A stretch of 64,000 bases of DNA from CAZVCJ01 sp964625745 (GCA_964625745.1 CAZVCJ010000003.1:1-64000); one strand, 5' to 3'. Positions 8,250 through 15,634 are shown, counted from the first letter of the stretch. Numbers and translations: made by a program. The notes: generated by a model not told the origin, from the letters alone.

Positions 8250-8301
8250 TTGACAAATCCAGCCGATTGTGTTAAAATATCGATTAGCAAAGTTAGCTAA
8301 C
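8250..8301 (+). promoter_or_regulatory. Sigma-70-type promoter and palindromic operator for the Phd/EcoRV-type operon
   Basis: TTGACA (8250-8255), a 17-bp spacer and TAAAAT (8273-8278) form a near-consensus promoter. The perfect 10-bp palindrome GTTAGCTAAC (8292-8301) lies just downstream of the expected transcription start. It is a good candidate operator for autoregulation by the Phd/YefM protein encoded next. Confidence 0.7.
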
Positions 8302-8323
8302 ATACCTATCTCTGAGGAAACCA

Positions 8324-8572
8324 ATGAACGAGAAGCCAGCCCTGAAGTTTATCATCTCCACCCAGGCTCAGAACAACTTCGGTCGCCTGCTCGACGACGT
8401 ATCAGAGAACCGCACCCGTTACGTGGTTAAGCGCTTTGGCCACCCCAAGGCGGTGCTCATCAGCCTGGACGATTTCGAGCGCCTGCTGGCCAACGAGGCC
8501 GAGGGCGAGAAGTACCTGCGTATCCTCCGCGAAAACCGCCCGGAGTACGTGCTGGGAGAAACGGTTGATTAG
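8324..8572 (+). CDS. Phd/YefM-family antitoxin-like DNA-binding protein
   Basis: An 82-residue protein with the Phd/YefM fold: an N-terminal ISTQAQNNFGRLLDDV segment and the RYVVKRFGHPKAVLISLDDFERL core that dimerises and binds palindromic DNA. There is no toxin gene next to it. Instead, the adenine methyltransferase gene follows after 9 bp and shares the promoter. It may be an orphan antitoxin, or it may have been recruited as a regulator of the restriction-modification genes in the way controller proteins act. The family call is firm; the regulatory role is inferred. Confidence 0.85.
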   Translation: MNEKPALKFIISTQAQNNFGRLLDDVSENRTRYVVKRFGHPKAVLISLDDFERLLANEAEGEKYLRILRENRPEYVLGETVD

Positions 8573-8581
8573 GGAGACACC

Positions 8582-9658
8582 ATGAGCCTAAGGACGAATC
8601 TCGTCACTCAACCTACGCTACCCTCACTCAACATCCCGGTATTTCCAAGCACCAGGTACCAGGGGAGCAAGTTGAAACTGCTCGACTGGATCTGGGCCAC
8701 CATTCAGGGCTTGCCATTCGACACTGCCCTGGACGCTTTTGGGGGAACGGGTTGTGTGAGCTATCTGCTCAAGAGCAAGGGTAAGCAGGTTGCGTATAAC
8801 GACATACTCAGATTCAACTACCTCATCGGTCTGGCACTCATCGAGAACGACGCAACCACGTTGTCAGAAAAAGACGTCGCCTTCTTGCTCACCAGACACG
8901 CGAGCCCCCGTTACCCCACTTTCATCCAAGACACCTTTCACGATATCTATTTCACTGACGACGAAAACCGATGGCTGGACATGGTCATCACCAACATCAG
9001 GAATCTGGATGATAGATACAAGCAGGCCATTGCCTACTTCGCCCTGTTTCAGGCTTGCATCATCAAGCGTCCCTATAACCTCTTTCATCGTCGGAATCTC
9101 TACATGCGCACCTCCGATGTCCAACGTAGCTTCGGCAACAAGACTACCTGGGACACGCCTTTTGAGGCATGGTTCAGACACTTCGTGGCCGAAGCCAACA
9201 ACAGCGTCTTCAGCAATGGACAGCACAACGTGGCCATGAGCTACGATGCCTTTGAGATTCCTGGGCAGTACGACCTGGTTTACATTGACACCCCCTACAT
9301 TTCAGGCAAGGGCGTGGGAGTAGACTATCTGCACTTCTACCACTTCCTGGAGGGGATCGTGGATTACGACAACTGGGCCTACAGGATAGATTACCGGAGC
9401 AAGCATCGCAAGCTCAAGCAGAAGAAATCTGTCTGGACTGATAAAAATCGCATTCGCGACGCCTTTGACAGGCTCTTCGAGAAGTTCCAGGACAGCATCC
9501 TGGTGGTATCCTATCGCGACCATGGCATCCCCTCGCCGGACGAGCTTATCACGCTGCTCCGAAAGCACAAAGGGGCCGTAGTAGAGGTTAACGGCACAGA
9601 CTACAAGTACGTGCTGAGCAATGGGAACTCCAGAGAATTGCTATTCATCGCTCAGTAA
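8582..9658 (+). CDS. D12-class adenine-N6 DNA methyltransferase of an EcoRV-like system
   Basis: A 358-residue site-specific DNA adenine methyltransferase (Dam/EcoRV/DpnII class). The AdoMet pocket is ALDAFGGTGCVS near residues 52-63, preceded by TRYQGSKLKLLDWI, which matches the family's motif X. The catalytic motif IV is DTPY (VYIDTPYISGK) in place of the commoner DPPY. The partner endonuclease gene lies convergently and the two 3' ends overlap by 7 bp. By pairing with an EcoRV-like nuclease it is expected to protect GATATC or a related site. Confidence 0.88.
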   Translation: MSLRTNLVTQPTLPSLNIPVFPSTRYQGSKLKLLDWIWATIQGLPFDTALDAFGGTGCVSYLLKSKGKQVAYNDILRFNYLIGLALIENDATTLSEKDVAFLLTRHASPRYPTFIQDTFHDIYFTDDENRWLDMVITNIRNLDDRYKQAIAYFALFQACIIKRPYNLFHRRNLYMRTSDVQRSFGNKTTWDTPFEAWFRHFVAEANNSVFSNGQHNVAMSYDAFEIPGQYDLVYIDTPYISGKGVGVDYLHFYHFLEGIVDYDNWAYRIDYRSKHRKLKQKKSVWTDKNRIRDAFDRLFEKFQDSILVVSYRDHGIPSPDELITLLRKHKGAVVEVNGTDYKYVLSNGNSRELLFIAQ

Positions 9659-10293
9659 TTGCGCCAGTATTCCAGGAACTCCTTCTGTGAACCGAACTCG
9701 CCGCGTCCTGCTTTCAAGTCCCCTATGTTGGTGATCGAACGGATATGCTTGGTGGTGCCGCTGCCTGTCCGACGTGAGGCGATACGCCACTTCTCCTGAA
9801 CAACGACGTCAATGTCGGTGATGCGGAACTTCTCTTCCACCAAGTCGCCGATTTTCTCTTCGTAGGTCTCGAACTCGTAGCATAGACCGATGATCCAGTG
9901 CTGAGCATAGTCGCCATAGGGATACCGGATAGTGCCCACCTTCTTGTCCGGAGTGCGGAAGTAGCCGAGATAGGTTCCGATGGTGAACCCGCCAATGGTG
10001 TTGGCACTCTTCTTACGAGAAGTCTTGACATCAATGGCTATCTTCCCCTCGAAGCCAGGAAGATCGCTAAGCGTGATGTCGGGATATTCCCTTCCACCAC
10101 CCTCCTCCAGGACACAACGATACTTCCGAGCGATGGGCTTGATCCGCTCAACCACCAACTGCTCGAAAATCGCTGAGATGGCCCTGCTGTCGGACGGCAC
10201 ATCAATCACGCTCTGGTCCTCGAGGAGCAGACCCACCACTTCCCACTTGAATCCTTCTAGCAATGCCTCCAGATCTGCCTTGACGTTGTACAT
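9652..10293 (-). CDS. EcoRV-like type II restriction endonuclease
   Basis: A 213-residue nuclease that lines up along its whole length with R.EcoRV as I remember that sequence. The catalytic set is present with a small offset: E44 (IFE), D72 (YPDITL), D88 and K90 (AIDVKT), compared with E45, D74, D90 and K92 in EcoRV. The HWIIG segment and the FLEYWRNY end also match. The recognition-loop region reads GSGTT (177-181) where EcoRV has GSGNT, so the base-contacting Asn is replaced by Thr and the specificity could differ from GATATC. The start at 10293 has AAGGAG upstream. The gene is convergent with its methyltransferase, unlike the arrangement expected for EcoRV. Confidence 0.9.
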   Translation of the reverse strand: MYNVKADLEALLEGFKWEVVGLLLEDQSVIDVPSDSRAISAIFEQLVVERIKPIARKYRCVLEEGGGREYPDITLSDLPGFEGKIAIDVKTSRKKSANTIGGFTIGTYLGYFRTPDKKVGTIRYPYGDYAQHWIIGLCYEFETYEEKIGDLVEEKFRITDIDVVVQEKWRIASRRTGSGTTKHIRSITNIGDLKAGRGEFGSQKEFLEYWRNY

Positions 10294-10324
10294 GCGTCGC
10301 TCTCCTTGCGTGCTCGTGAAGTCT

Positions 10325-10972
10325 TCACACCCTCTCCGCCCAAACCTCCCAGTGGGCGCTGAGCTTCGGCTGGCCCGATTCCCCCACCCGCGCGTACTCG
10401 TTCCGCTCCAGGTCCATAACGAGGAAGCCTTTCCACACGGCCCGTAGTTCGTCCTCGCGGAACAGGTGATGCGGCACGGGGACATCGCAATCCGGCTCGC
10501 ATACCAGCCAGGTGCCCGGCTCAATCTCCGGCCCTCGCCAATCTTCGGGACCGCACCAGGCCCTCACCGTGGCGAAGAACTACCCACCCGGCTGCAACAC
10601 ACACCGCACCCCAGCCAGGGTACGCAGGATGCCGTCCACCAGGTTGTGATGGATGACGTACATGCTGACCACCGCGTCAAAGAAGCCATCGGGATAAGGC
10701 GGGGCCTCCATGTCCGCCACGGCCAGGTGGGCAGGCAGTCCTTCCTGTTCTAGCCAGCTCCGGGCGCGAGCCAGTCCGTGTGAGTCTACGTCAGTGCCGA
10801 ACGTCTCGAAACCCTGCGACGCCAGGTAGACCAGGTGCCGTCCCCCGCCACAACCAAGGTCCAGCACCCGCCGCATCCCTCGCTCCTGCATGGCCTTTGC
10901 CAGCGGACTGAACTTCTCGTGCGGGGTCTTCCAACTGTACCATAAGGGTTCGGGTGGTGTGCAAGTATGCAT
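10325..10972 (-). pseudogene. Class I SAM methyltransferase interrupted by an in-frame amber codon
   Basis: Read through, this is a roughly 215-residue SAM-dependent methyltransferase: WYSWKTPHEKF start region, AdoMet motif VLDLGCGGGRH, a GTDVD acidic loop and VVSMYVIHH. A TAG at 10582-10580 interrupts it after VLQPGG. The same frame continues with FFATVRAW and a clean C-terminal domain up to 10325. Family members normally have a bulky aromatic residue after PGG (PGGYFF-like), so one base change from a Tyr codon explains the lesion. The start is uncertain (10972 or 10993). The gene is either recently inactivated or read through by suppression. Confidence 0.75.
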
Positions 10973-11004
10973 GGTAAAAGATAGCGAATTCATCTCAGAG
11001 TAAT

Positions 11005-11049
11005 GCGTAAAACGTGATAGGCCATTACGTTTCACGTTTTACGCTTCAC
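11005..11049. repeat. Inverted heptamer repeat at the 3' end of fusion gene 2
   Basis: GCGTAAAACGTGA (11005-11017) and TCACGTTTTACGC (11032-11044) are perfect 13-bp inverted repeats built from 7-bp units. The stop codon and last codons of the second DapA-Fae gene lie inside the right arm, so the repeat supplies the C-terminus (KRKT) and may act as a transcript 3' end. Confidence 0.7.
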
Positions 11050-12477
11050 GAACGCCTGCCCAATCGCCCCCACCATCGCCGCGTACACATTTTGATAGAG
11101 AGTGTGGCGATCCAGAGCCTTGGGGTCCACCGTGGCCAGGACGATCATCACCTCCTCGTTCATGGCCGCCTCTGGGATCACCCCCTGCTCCAAAGCGTCC
11201 ACGATGGCCTTGGCCACCGCCGATTGGGTTGGCCCGTAGATCATGTTGGCCTGGCGCAGGTTCTTCTGCTCCAGTGCGGGCAGGATCAGCGTCGGTGGGC
11301 GCACGGTCAGATTGGGCTCCAGGATAGTGGTCAGCGCCTCGCGACGATGGAGGGGATAGGTCAGTTGATAGGCGTAGGCATCGCCCAGCGGGCCCGACTT
11401 CGGCCCGGCCACCAGATCGAGCTGCACTTGCTCTGCCCCCTCGCCCGCCGACCCACTGCCCAGCTTGAGCCCTGCCGCCCTGATGACCTCGGCTGACAAG
11501 CCAAGGTCACCAAATCGCTCCTCCAGCTCCCCACTCGGAACTCGGAACCCGAAACCCGAAACCTCGATCTTACCCAGCTTCTCCAGCTCCAGTTGGATCT
11601 CGGCTCGCGTCTCGTGGAGCAAGGCCCCGCCAGTGGGCTTCAACGGGCGGCGCGGCCGCCCAACCTTGACCCCCATCATGTTGAGGGCCGCCTTGACCGC
11701 CACTCCACCGCCATGACGACAGAAGATGCGGGCCAGCTTCTGCACCCTCATCTGCCACTCTCGCGCCGTGGCCAGATCGCCCTCTCGCACTGCCGCCAAG
11801 ACCCGCTGCCAGACCTCGGGGAATACGTTGGCGCTGGCCAGAATCATGCCTGAGCAGCCGCCAGCCAGGGCGGGCAACACCACCTCGTCGTGACCGATGA
11901 ACACGTCAATGCGCCCCTGGACCATCTCCAGCACCTCCATAGTGTAGGTCAGGTTGCCGGAGGAATCCTTCAGGGCCACGATGTTGTCCACGTCGGCCAG
12001 GTCCTCGACCACGGTGCGGGGCAGGTAGGCGTCTACTACCTGGGGGATGTTGTACAGGATGATGGGAATGTCCACCGCCCTGGCGAGCTCGTAGAAGTGC
12101 TGGTAGATGCCCTTGTCCGAAGGGTGGAGGAAGTAGGGCGTCACCACCAGGCACGCGCTGGCGCCGGCTCCCCTGGCGTTCTTCGCCAGTTCAATGGCCT
12201 GGCGGGTCGAGGGGGCTCCGGCGCCGGCGATAACTGGTTTGCCTTGTGATTCCTCGACGGCGATCTCCACCAGCCGCTTTTGCTCCTCCACCGATAGATA
12301 AGGAAACTCGCCCGTGGTGCCGCAGGGCACCAGTCCATCTACGTCGTTTATCACGTGGCGGATGAGGCCGCGAAACGCGCTCTCGTCCACGCCCTCGTCC
12401 CTGCCGAAAGGCGTCACCAGGGCGGGGAAAACGCCGGGGGAAAAGGGCAATTTGCCTTGCTTTGATGTATTGCTCAT
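11032..12477 (-). CDS. DapA-family class I aldolase fused to Fae-like domain, paralogue 2 (active-site His replaced by Gln)
   Basis: A 481-residue paralogue of the 6799-8220 gene; the start at 12477 has AAAGGAG upstream. The aldolase half (1-300) keeps TTGE (near 54), Tyr142 (LYNIP) and Schiff-base Lys170 (ALKDSSG). The Fae-like half (about 335-478) keeps EPNLTVRPPTL, the MIYGPTQSAVAKAIVDAL helix and the GVIP segment, all close to canonical Fae. At the position of the Fae active-site His it has Gln352 (EQVQLDL), and the HPF tail is absent. It is thus the mirror image of paralogue 1, which keeps the His but has a divergent middle. A mixed oligomer or a non-catalytic pterin-binding role is possible. 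The linker is encoded by heptamer repeats. Confidence 0.88.
   Translation of the reverse strand: MSNTSKQGKLPFSPGVFPALVTPFGRDEGVDESAFRGLIRHVINDVDGLVPCGTTGEFPYLSVEEQKRLVEIAVEESQGKPVIAGAGAPSTRQAIELAKNARGAGASACLVVTPYFLHPSDKGIYQHFYELARAVDIPIILYNIPQVVDAYLPRTVVEDLADVDNIVALKDSSGNLTYTMEVLEMVQGRIDVFIGHDEVVLPALAGGCSGMILASANVFPEVWQRVLAAVREGDLATAREWQMRVQKLARIFCRHGGGVAVKAALNMMGVKVGRPRRPLKPTGGALLHETRAEIQLELEKLGKIEVSGFGFRVPSGELEERFGDLGLSAEVIRAAGLKLGSGSAGEGAEQVQLDLVAGPKSGPLGDAYAYQLTYPLHRREALTTILEPNLTVRPPTLILPALEQKNLRQANMIYGPTQSAVAKAIVDALEQGVIPEAAMNEEVMIVLATVDPKALDRHTLYQNVYAAMVGAIGQAFVKRKT
11533..11567. repeat. Heptamer repeat array at the DapA-Fae junction, paralogue 2
   Basis: Five consecutive 7-mers (ACTCGGA twice, ACCCGAA twice, ACCTCGA) encode the interdomain linker. 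They are positioned exactly as the array in paralogue 1. Confidence 0.75.
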
Positions 12478-12504
12478 GCGCGTTGCTCCTTTGAACAAGA
12501 TGGC

Positions 12505-12602
12505 GATTGAAATCGCGCCTGTGAGGGCACTCCGTGCCGGTTGTTCACGCAGGGAGACGACTGGCGCGTTTGCGCCCTCCAGAGGCGGTTTCAACCGCCG
12601 TT
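12505..12602. repeat. Cluster of short hairpins between the U32-like gene and fusion gene 2
   Basis: Several GC-rich inverted repeats (for example GGCGGTT/AACCGCC and GGCGC...GCGCC units) fill the spacer between two co-oriented minus-strand genes. They may be REP-type elements that stabilise or attenuate the transcript. No gene is seen here. Confidence 0.5.
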
Positions 12603-12605
12603 CCC

Positions 12606-13556
12606 TTACGGCTTGGGTATGGCCAGGTCCGCAGGCCCCAGTTCCGACATGGTGGCCTGGGGGTAGTTCTCCTGAATGACCTCGTGGATGATCTGGGCGT
12701 ATTTCACCTTCACGCGACCCCAGTTGGCCAGCATCCCCTCGTCCACCCACGGCTTGTAGAGGGCCCCCGGCCCGGCTGCGCAGGCTGGGCCCGGCTCGAT
12801 TTTGAAATAGCACGGCGCACACAGGCGAGCCATCTCCGGCCCATCGTAGATCCTGATGTACCCGCCGAAGGATTCGGTGAGGATGATGTGCACGTCAATG
12901 GGCATGTCAATGGCCTGGCGGATGGAGGCAAACTGGGGCAGGCTGAGGTCGGCCACGGGGTTGACCGACCCCGCACCGAGCGATTCCAGCACCTTACAGC
13001 CAGCGGCGTTGGCATGGCCGGCGTAGATGGAGACCTTGAACACCACATCCTGCGGGATGTCGCCGTTCTTCTTCATCTCGTTGAGCAGCCAGAGCAACCC
13101 TTCGTCAATCACCAGGAATCCCCGGAAGCCTATGACGATGCAAGTCATGATGTCGGCGATGGCCTGCCGCAACTGGTCGGAGCCGCGAAAGCGCAGGCCG
13201 GAGAGCCCCCCCTCTGGAGTGACCAACTGCCTCCCCGTGTCCCAGGCGGAGCGAGGGCCGGGAGTCAGGATGACCTCCATTTTGGCGTCGGCGGCCATCT
13301 GTGCGAAGTCTTTGAGCTCCGCCTTGTCCAGCAGAGTGGCCCCCATCACCACCGAGATCAGGCGGTGGATGGGCATGTTCCGCTTCTGCGACTCGTCAAT
13401 GACGGCCTCCAGCACCTTGGGCCGCTCCACGCCGGAGACCTCCATCCTGTACCAGGCCCCGTCGGGGAAGCGCTTGGGGCTGGTGGGGAGATCGTAGGCG
13501 TCCCTGCCGGGTATGCCCACTCGCTCCATTGCTTGTGAAACCTTGTCCATCTTCAT
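12606..13556 (-). CDS. U32-family-like TIM-barrel protein
   Basis: A 316-residue cytoplasmic protein; the start at 13556 has AAGGAGG upstream. It resembles the peptidase U32 superfamily: LGAGSVNPVADLSLPQFASIR corresponds to the family's LGAGTINxxxDLTLPQ core, followed by GGYIRIYDGPEMARL and a cysteine-containing strand. True U32 members include tRNA- and ubiquinone-hydroxylating enzymes with Fe-S clusters as well as putative proteases, so peptidase activity should not be assumed. It lies upstream of the DapA-Fae2 gene on the same strand and may belong to the same pathway. Confidence 0.7.
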   Translation of the reverse strand: MKMDKVSQAMERVGIPGRDAYDLPTSPKRFPDGAWYRMEVSGVERPKVLEAVIDESQKRNMPIHRLISVVMGATLLDKAELKDFAQMAADAKMEVILTPGPRSAWDTGRQLVTPEGGLSGLRFRGSDQLRQAIADIMTCIVIGFRGFLVIDEGLLWLLNEMKKNGDIPQDVVFKVSIYAGHANAAGCKVLESLGAGSVNPVADLSLPQFASIRQAIDMPIDVHIILTESFGGYIRIYDGPEMARLCAPCYFKIEPGPACAAGPGALYKPWVDEGMLANWGRVKVKYAQIIHEVIQENYPQATMSELGPADLAIPKP

Positions 13557-13597
13557 TGATGTTGCCTCCTTGAGTTTTATTTGCATTTTTGCTCTCG

Positions 13598-13720
13598 CTG
13601 GATCCCTTCGGCAAGCTCAGGACAAGCGCCAGATCCAGCGGCTCATGCCAGCATTAAGTCGGCGTTATCCAATCGGCGCATCCGCTCACTGGACGGGGAT
13701 CTGACGATCCCCTGTGAGCG
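13598..13720. repeat. REP-like repeat cluster (GATCCAGC and GACGGGGATC units)
   Basis: Imperfect palindromes include a GATCCAGCGGCT unit and GGGGATC...GATCCCC. A related arrangement (GATCCAGCCGCTGAGC, then GACGGATT...AATCCGTC) occurs at 33146-33205, showing a dispersed family. The stretch also contains a CTTCGGCAAGCTCAGGACAAG-type repeat common in environmental bacterial genomes. No gene. Confidence 0.6.
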
Positions 13721-13731
13721 TAAGCGTTCAG

Positions 13732-13879
13732 GTGTCATTGCGAGTCACAGTTTTTTGTGCCGCCTGTTCTGAGCTCGTCGAAGGGAAGCAATCCCCAAAC
13801 GCCGATTCGGATATCGTTTCGCAATGATTGCTTCCAACGACGGTGGGGATTGCTTCGCAAAAACCGCTCGCAATGACAC
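13732..13879. repeat. MITE-like element, GTGTCATTGCGAG family, copy 1
   Basis: Perfect 13-bp terminal inverted repeats GTGTCATTGCGAG (13732-13744) and CTCGCAATGACAC (13867-13879) bound a 148-bp unit containing AAGCAATC/GATTGCTT sub-palindromes. A 92-bp copy with the same ends is at 53858-53949. It has no coding capacity and is probably mobilised in trans. Confidence 0.8.
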
Positions 13880-13931
13880 TGGGCTGAACGGTTGCCTGTG
13901 AGCAAGTGTTAAAGCCCACTCTCCACAGCTT

Positions 13932-14210
13932 TCAATGGCGTACGGAGAAAGAATCATACTCTCCACTGTAGTCCTCATAGACTATATCAACATCGTCCAC
14001 GTGCGCCCCGCGTGGGCCTCGGTGGCACCAGGCTATCAGCCGCTCGACGGCCCAATCTTCTCCCTCGAAGACGGCCTCCACCCTACTATCCCACAGGTTT
14101 CTGACCCAGCCGGTCACGCCCAACTGGCGGGCCAGGTCTCGGGTCTCGGCCCGGAAGAAGACGCCCTGCACCCAACCGCTGACGAAGACGCGGGCCTTTT
14201 TCTTAGCCAT
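13932..14210 (-). CDS. acyP: Acylphosphatase
   Basis: A 92-residue acylphosphatase, which hydrolyses the carboxyl-phosphate bond of acyl phosphates. The family signature GWVQGVFFR is at 12-20 with the phosphate-binding Arg20, and GWVRN at 34-38 with catalytic Asn38. The length is normal for the family and the gene is monocistronic, with its own promoter at 14293-14321. The C-terminal strand (YDSFSVRH) is slightly longer than usual. Confidence 0.93.
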   Translation of the reverse strand: MAKKKARVFVSGWVQGVFFRAETRDLARQLGVTGWVRNLWDSRVEAVFEGEDWAVERLIAWCHRGPRGAHVDDVDIVYEDYSGEYDSFSVRH

Positions 14211-14292
14211 GTCTCATCACCTCGGCTTAATGACATACCTTCAAGGCTTTACCCTGAAAACTTATGAAATGCACCACTAGCCGCTCGCAAGT

Positions 14293-14321
14293 ATTATACT
14301 CGCTGCACATGAGAAAGGCAA
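14293..14321 (-). promoter_or_regulatory. Promoter of the acylphosphatase gene
   Basis: On the minus strand TTGCCT (14316-14321), a 17-bp spacer and TATAAT (14293-14298) precede the acylphosphatase start by about 80 nt. Confidence 0.6.
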
Positions 14322-14326
14322 GCTCA

Positions 14327-14488
14327 CTAGCTGCCGGGGCCCGATGCCTCGATGGACTCTGTCCCAGACCCCGCGTAAGTCTCAATCTGTTCGAATAGGA
14401 TGCTGTCCACCTGGTCATAAACTGCTACCCTGACCTCATCGTCCTGCACGTCGAAGTAGTTGGAGACCGAGTAGACGGTAATCGTCCC
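14327..14488 (-). pseudogene. In-frame C-terminal domain extension of the secreted protein, separated by an amber stop
   Basis: Directly after the TAG at 14491-14489 the same frame stays open for 53 codons (GTITVYSVSNYF...FEQIETYAGSGTESIEASG). This is a well-formed beta-strand segment that looks like the rest of the domain beginning with SNLHMSDTPYGP just before the stop. One base change (a Gln codon to TAG) would account for it. Either the exported protein has lost its end, or the stop is suppressed. Confidence 0.6.
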
Positions 14489-15634
14489 CTAGGGGGATTG
14501 GGTCGCTGACGGTCCGTAAGGAGTGTCACTCATGTGCAAGTTGCTCACTGGCTCTTTGATGACGAGAGGTAGATAAACATCGAAATCTGTAGCTACGGTC
14601 ACCGTAGGTGTAGCAGTTGCTGTAGATGTAGCAGTGGCCGTCGTGGTCGTGCCAGTAGGAGTCGCCGTTGGGGTGCTGGTCGGCGTTGACGTGTTGGTTG
14701 GAGTCGGCGTTGGGGTGGGCGTTTCGCTTGGTGTGGGCGTTGGGGTCGGTGTTGCAGTGCTGGTGGGAGTTGGGGCCACGTTCACGTGCTCCACGACGAC
14801 TCCCAGCGGTTGGGCCGCCCTGATGAAGGCCGTCCCCAGCCAGTTGGTAGGTATCGCCTCGATTGCCTCCGTCTTTAGATGCAAAGCCTCGCCTGGCGCC
14901 AGCGACTCGCGGTGCTCGGTGTGGACGAGTTGACAGGTGTCGCTTTCCCTGTACTCGATCAAAACAGAGACGCAGTATTGGCCCGAGTTCTGGATGGAAA
15001 GCTGGGCGTTCTCGCCCTGGTACTCTTTCACCAGATAGAGAGCGTAGTACTCATAGGGCGGCGTCCCTTCCATGGCCTCGGAGATGCCGACGTAGGAGCT
15101 GGAAGAGCCGTAGGGGCCAGAACGCATAACCACCGCCGCCAGGGGCTGGCCGCTGCCCTGGTACGCAGCCTTCCACTGCGTCCAGGCAGAGTCGTCACCG
15201 ACGGCGTCGTTGGCTTCCTGGCAGGCTTCGTCGAAGACGTCCTTGTCCACCGAGTAGATGATGGCCGCCTTAGCCTCGGTGGGGATAGTACTTCGCAGCG
15301 TCCAGACGCCGTTGTTGAAGATTGTCTGACACGCGACCGCAGCAGGCCCAGGAGAGTTGGAAGGGCACAAACCCGAATACTCCCCCCAGAAGAAAGCAAT
15401 CGCTCCGGTATCATCGTCCCCCACGTTCTGCGCGTGTATCCAGGTGCTCCAGCCGTCCTCGACGTTGATGCTGGGAATCTGGATCTTCTTGCCGGGATAG
15501 GCGGTGGTCTGAGCGGCTCGACTGAGCTCGTCGGAGTCTTGTCGAAGGGCAGCCGAGACAGCGGCGCCCGTGGTCAGGCCCACCAACAGGCCCAGAGCCA
15601 GCGCCAAGGTTAGAACAAAATGCAGCGTTTTCAT
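14489..15634 (-). CDS. Secreted protein with Thr/Pro-rich linker and VYLPL tail
   Basis: A 381-residue exported protein of unknown function; the start at 15634 has CAGGAGG upstream. A signal peptide (residues 1-30) is followed by a beta-rich region of about 230 residues (IHAQNVGDDDTGAIAFFW, VDKDVF, ...), then a linker of Pro-Thr repeats about 70 residues long, then DFDVYLPLVIK. The M28 peptidase in this window has a comparable VYVPLLF tail. The linker DNA is a long low-complexity tract. The gene stops at an amber codon followed by a clean in-frame extension. It is probably anchored at or released to the cell surface. Confidence 0.85.
   Translation of the reverse strand: MKTLHFVLTLALALGLLVGLTTGAAVSAALRQDSDELSRAAQTTAYPGKKIQIPSINVEDGWSTWIHAQNVGDDDTGAIAFFWGEYSGLCPSNSPGPAAVACQTIFNNGVWTLRSTIPTEAKAAIIYSVDKDVFDEACQEANDAVGDDSAWTQWKAAYQGSGQPLAAVVMRSGPYGSSSSYVGISEAMEGTPPYEYYALYLVKEYQGENAQLSIQNSGQYCVSVLIEYRESDTCQLVHTEHRESLAPGEALHLKTEAIEAIPTNWLGTAFIRAAQPLGVVVEHVNVAPTPTSTATPTPTPTPSETPTPTPTPTNTSTPTSTPTATPTGTTTTATATSTATATPTVTVATDFDVYLPLVIKEPVSNLHMSDTPYGPSATQSP

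Noticed and set aside
12478..12822. N-terminal extension of the second DapA-Fae protein (596-codon frame)
   Set aside because: The extension reads through palindromic spacer and the U32-like gene in antisense; ATG 12477 with AAAGGAG matches the paralogue's start.
14590..14770. Repetitive tract that might suggest a CRISPR array
   Set aside because: It is a low-complexity Pro/Thr codon repeat in frame within the secreted protein; there are no spacers and no cas genes.
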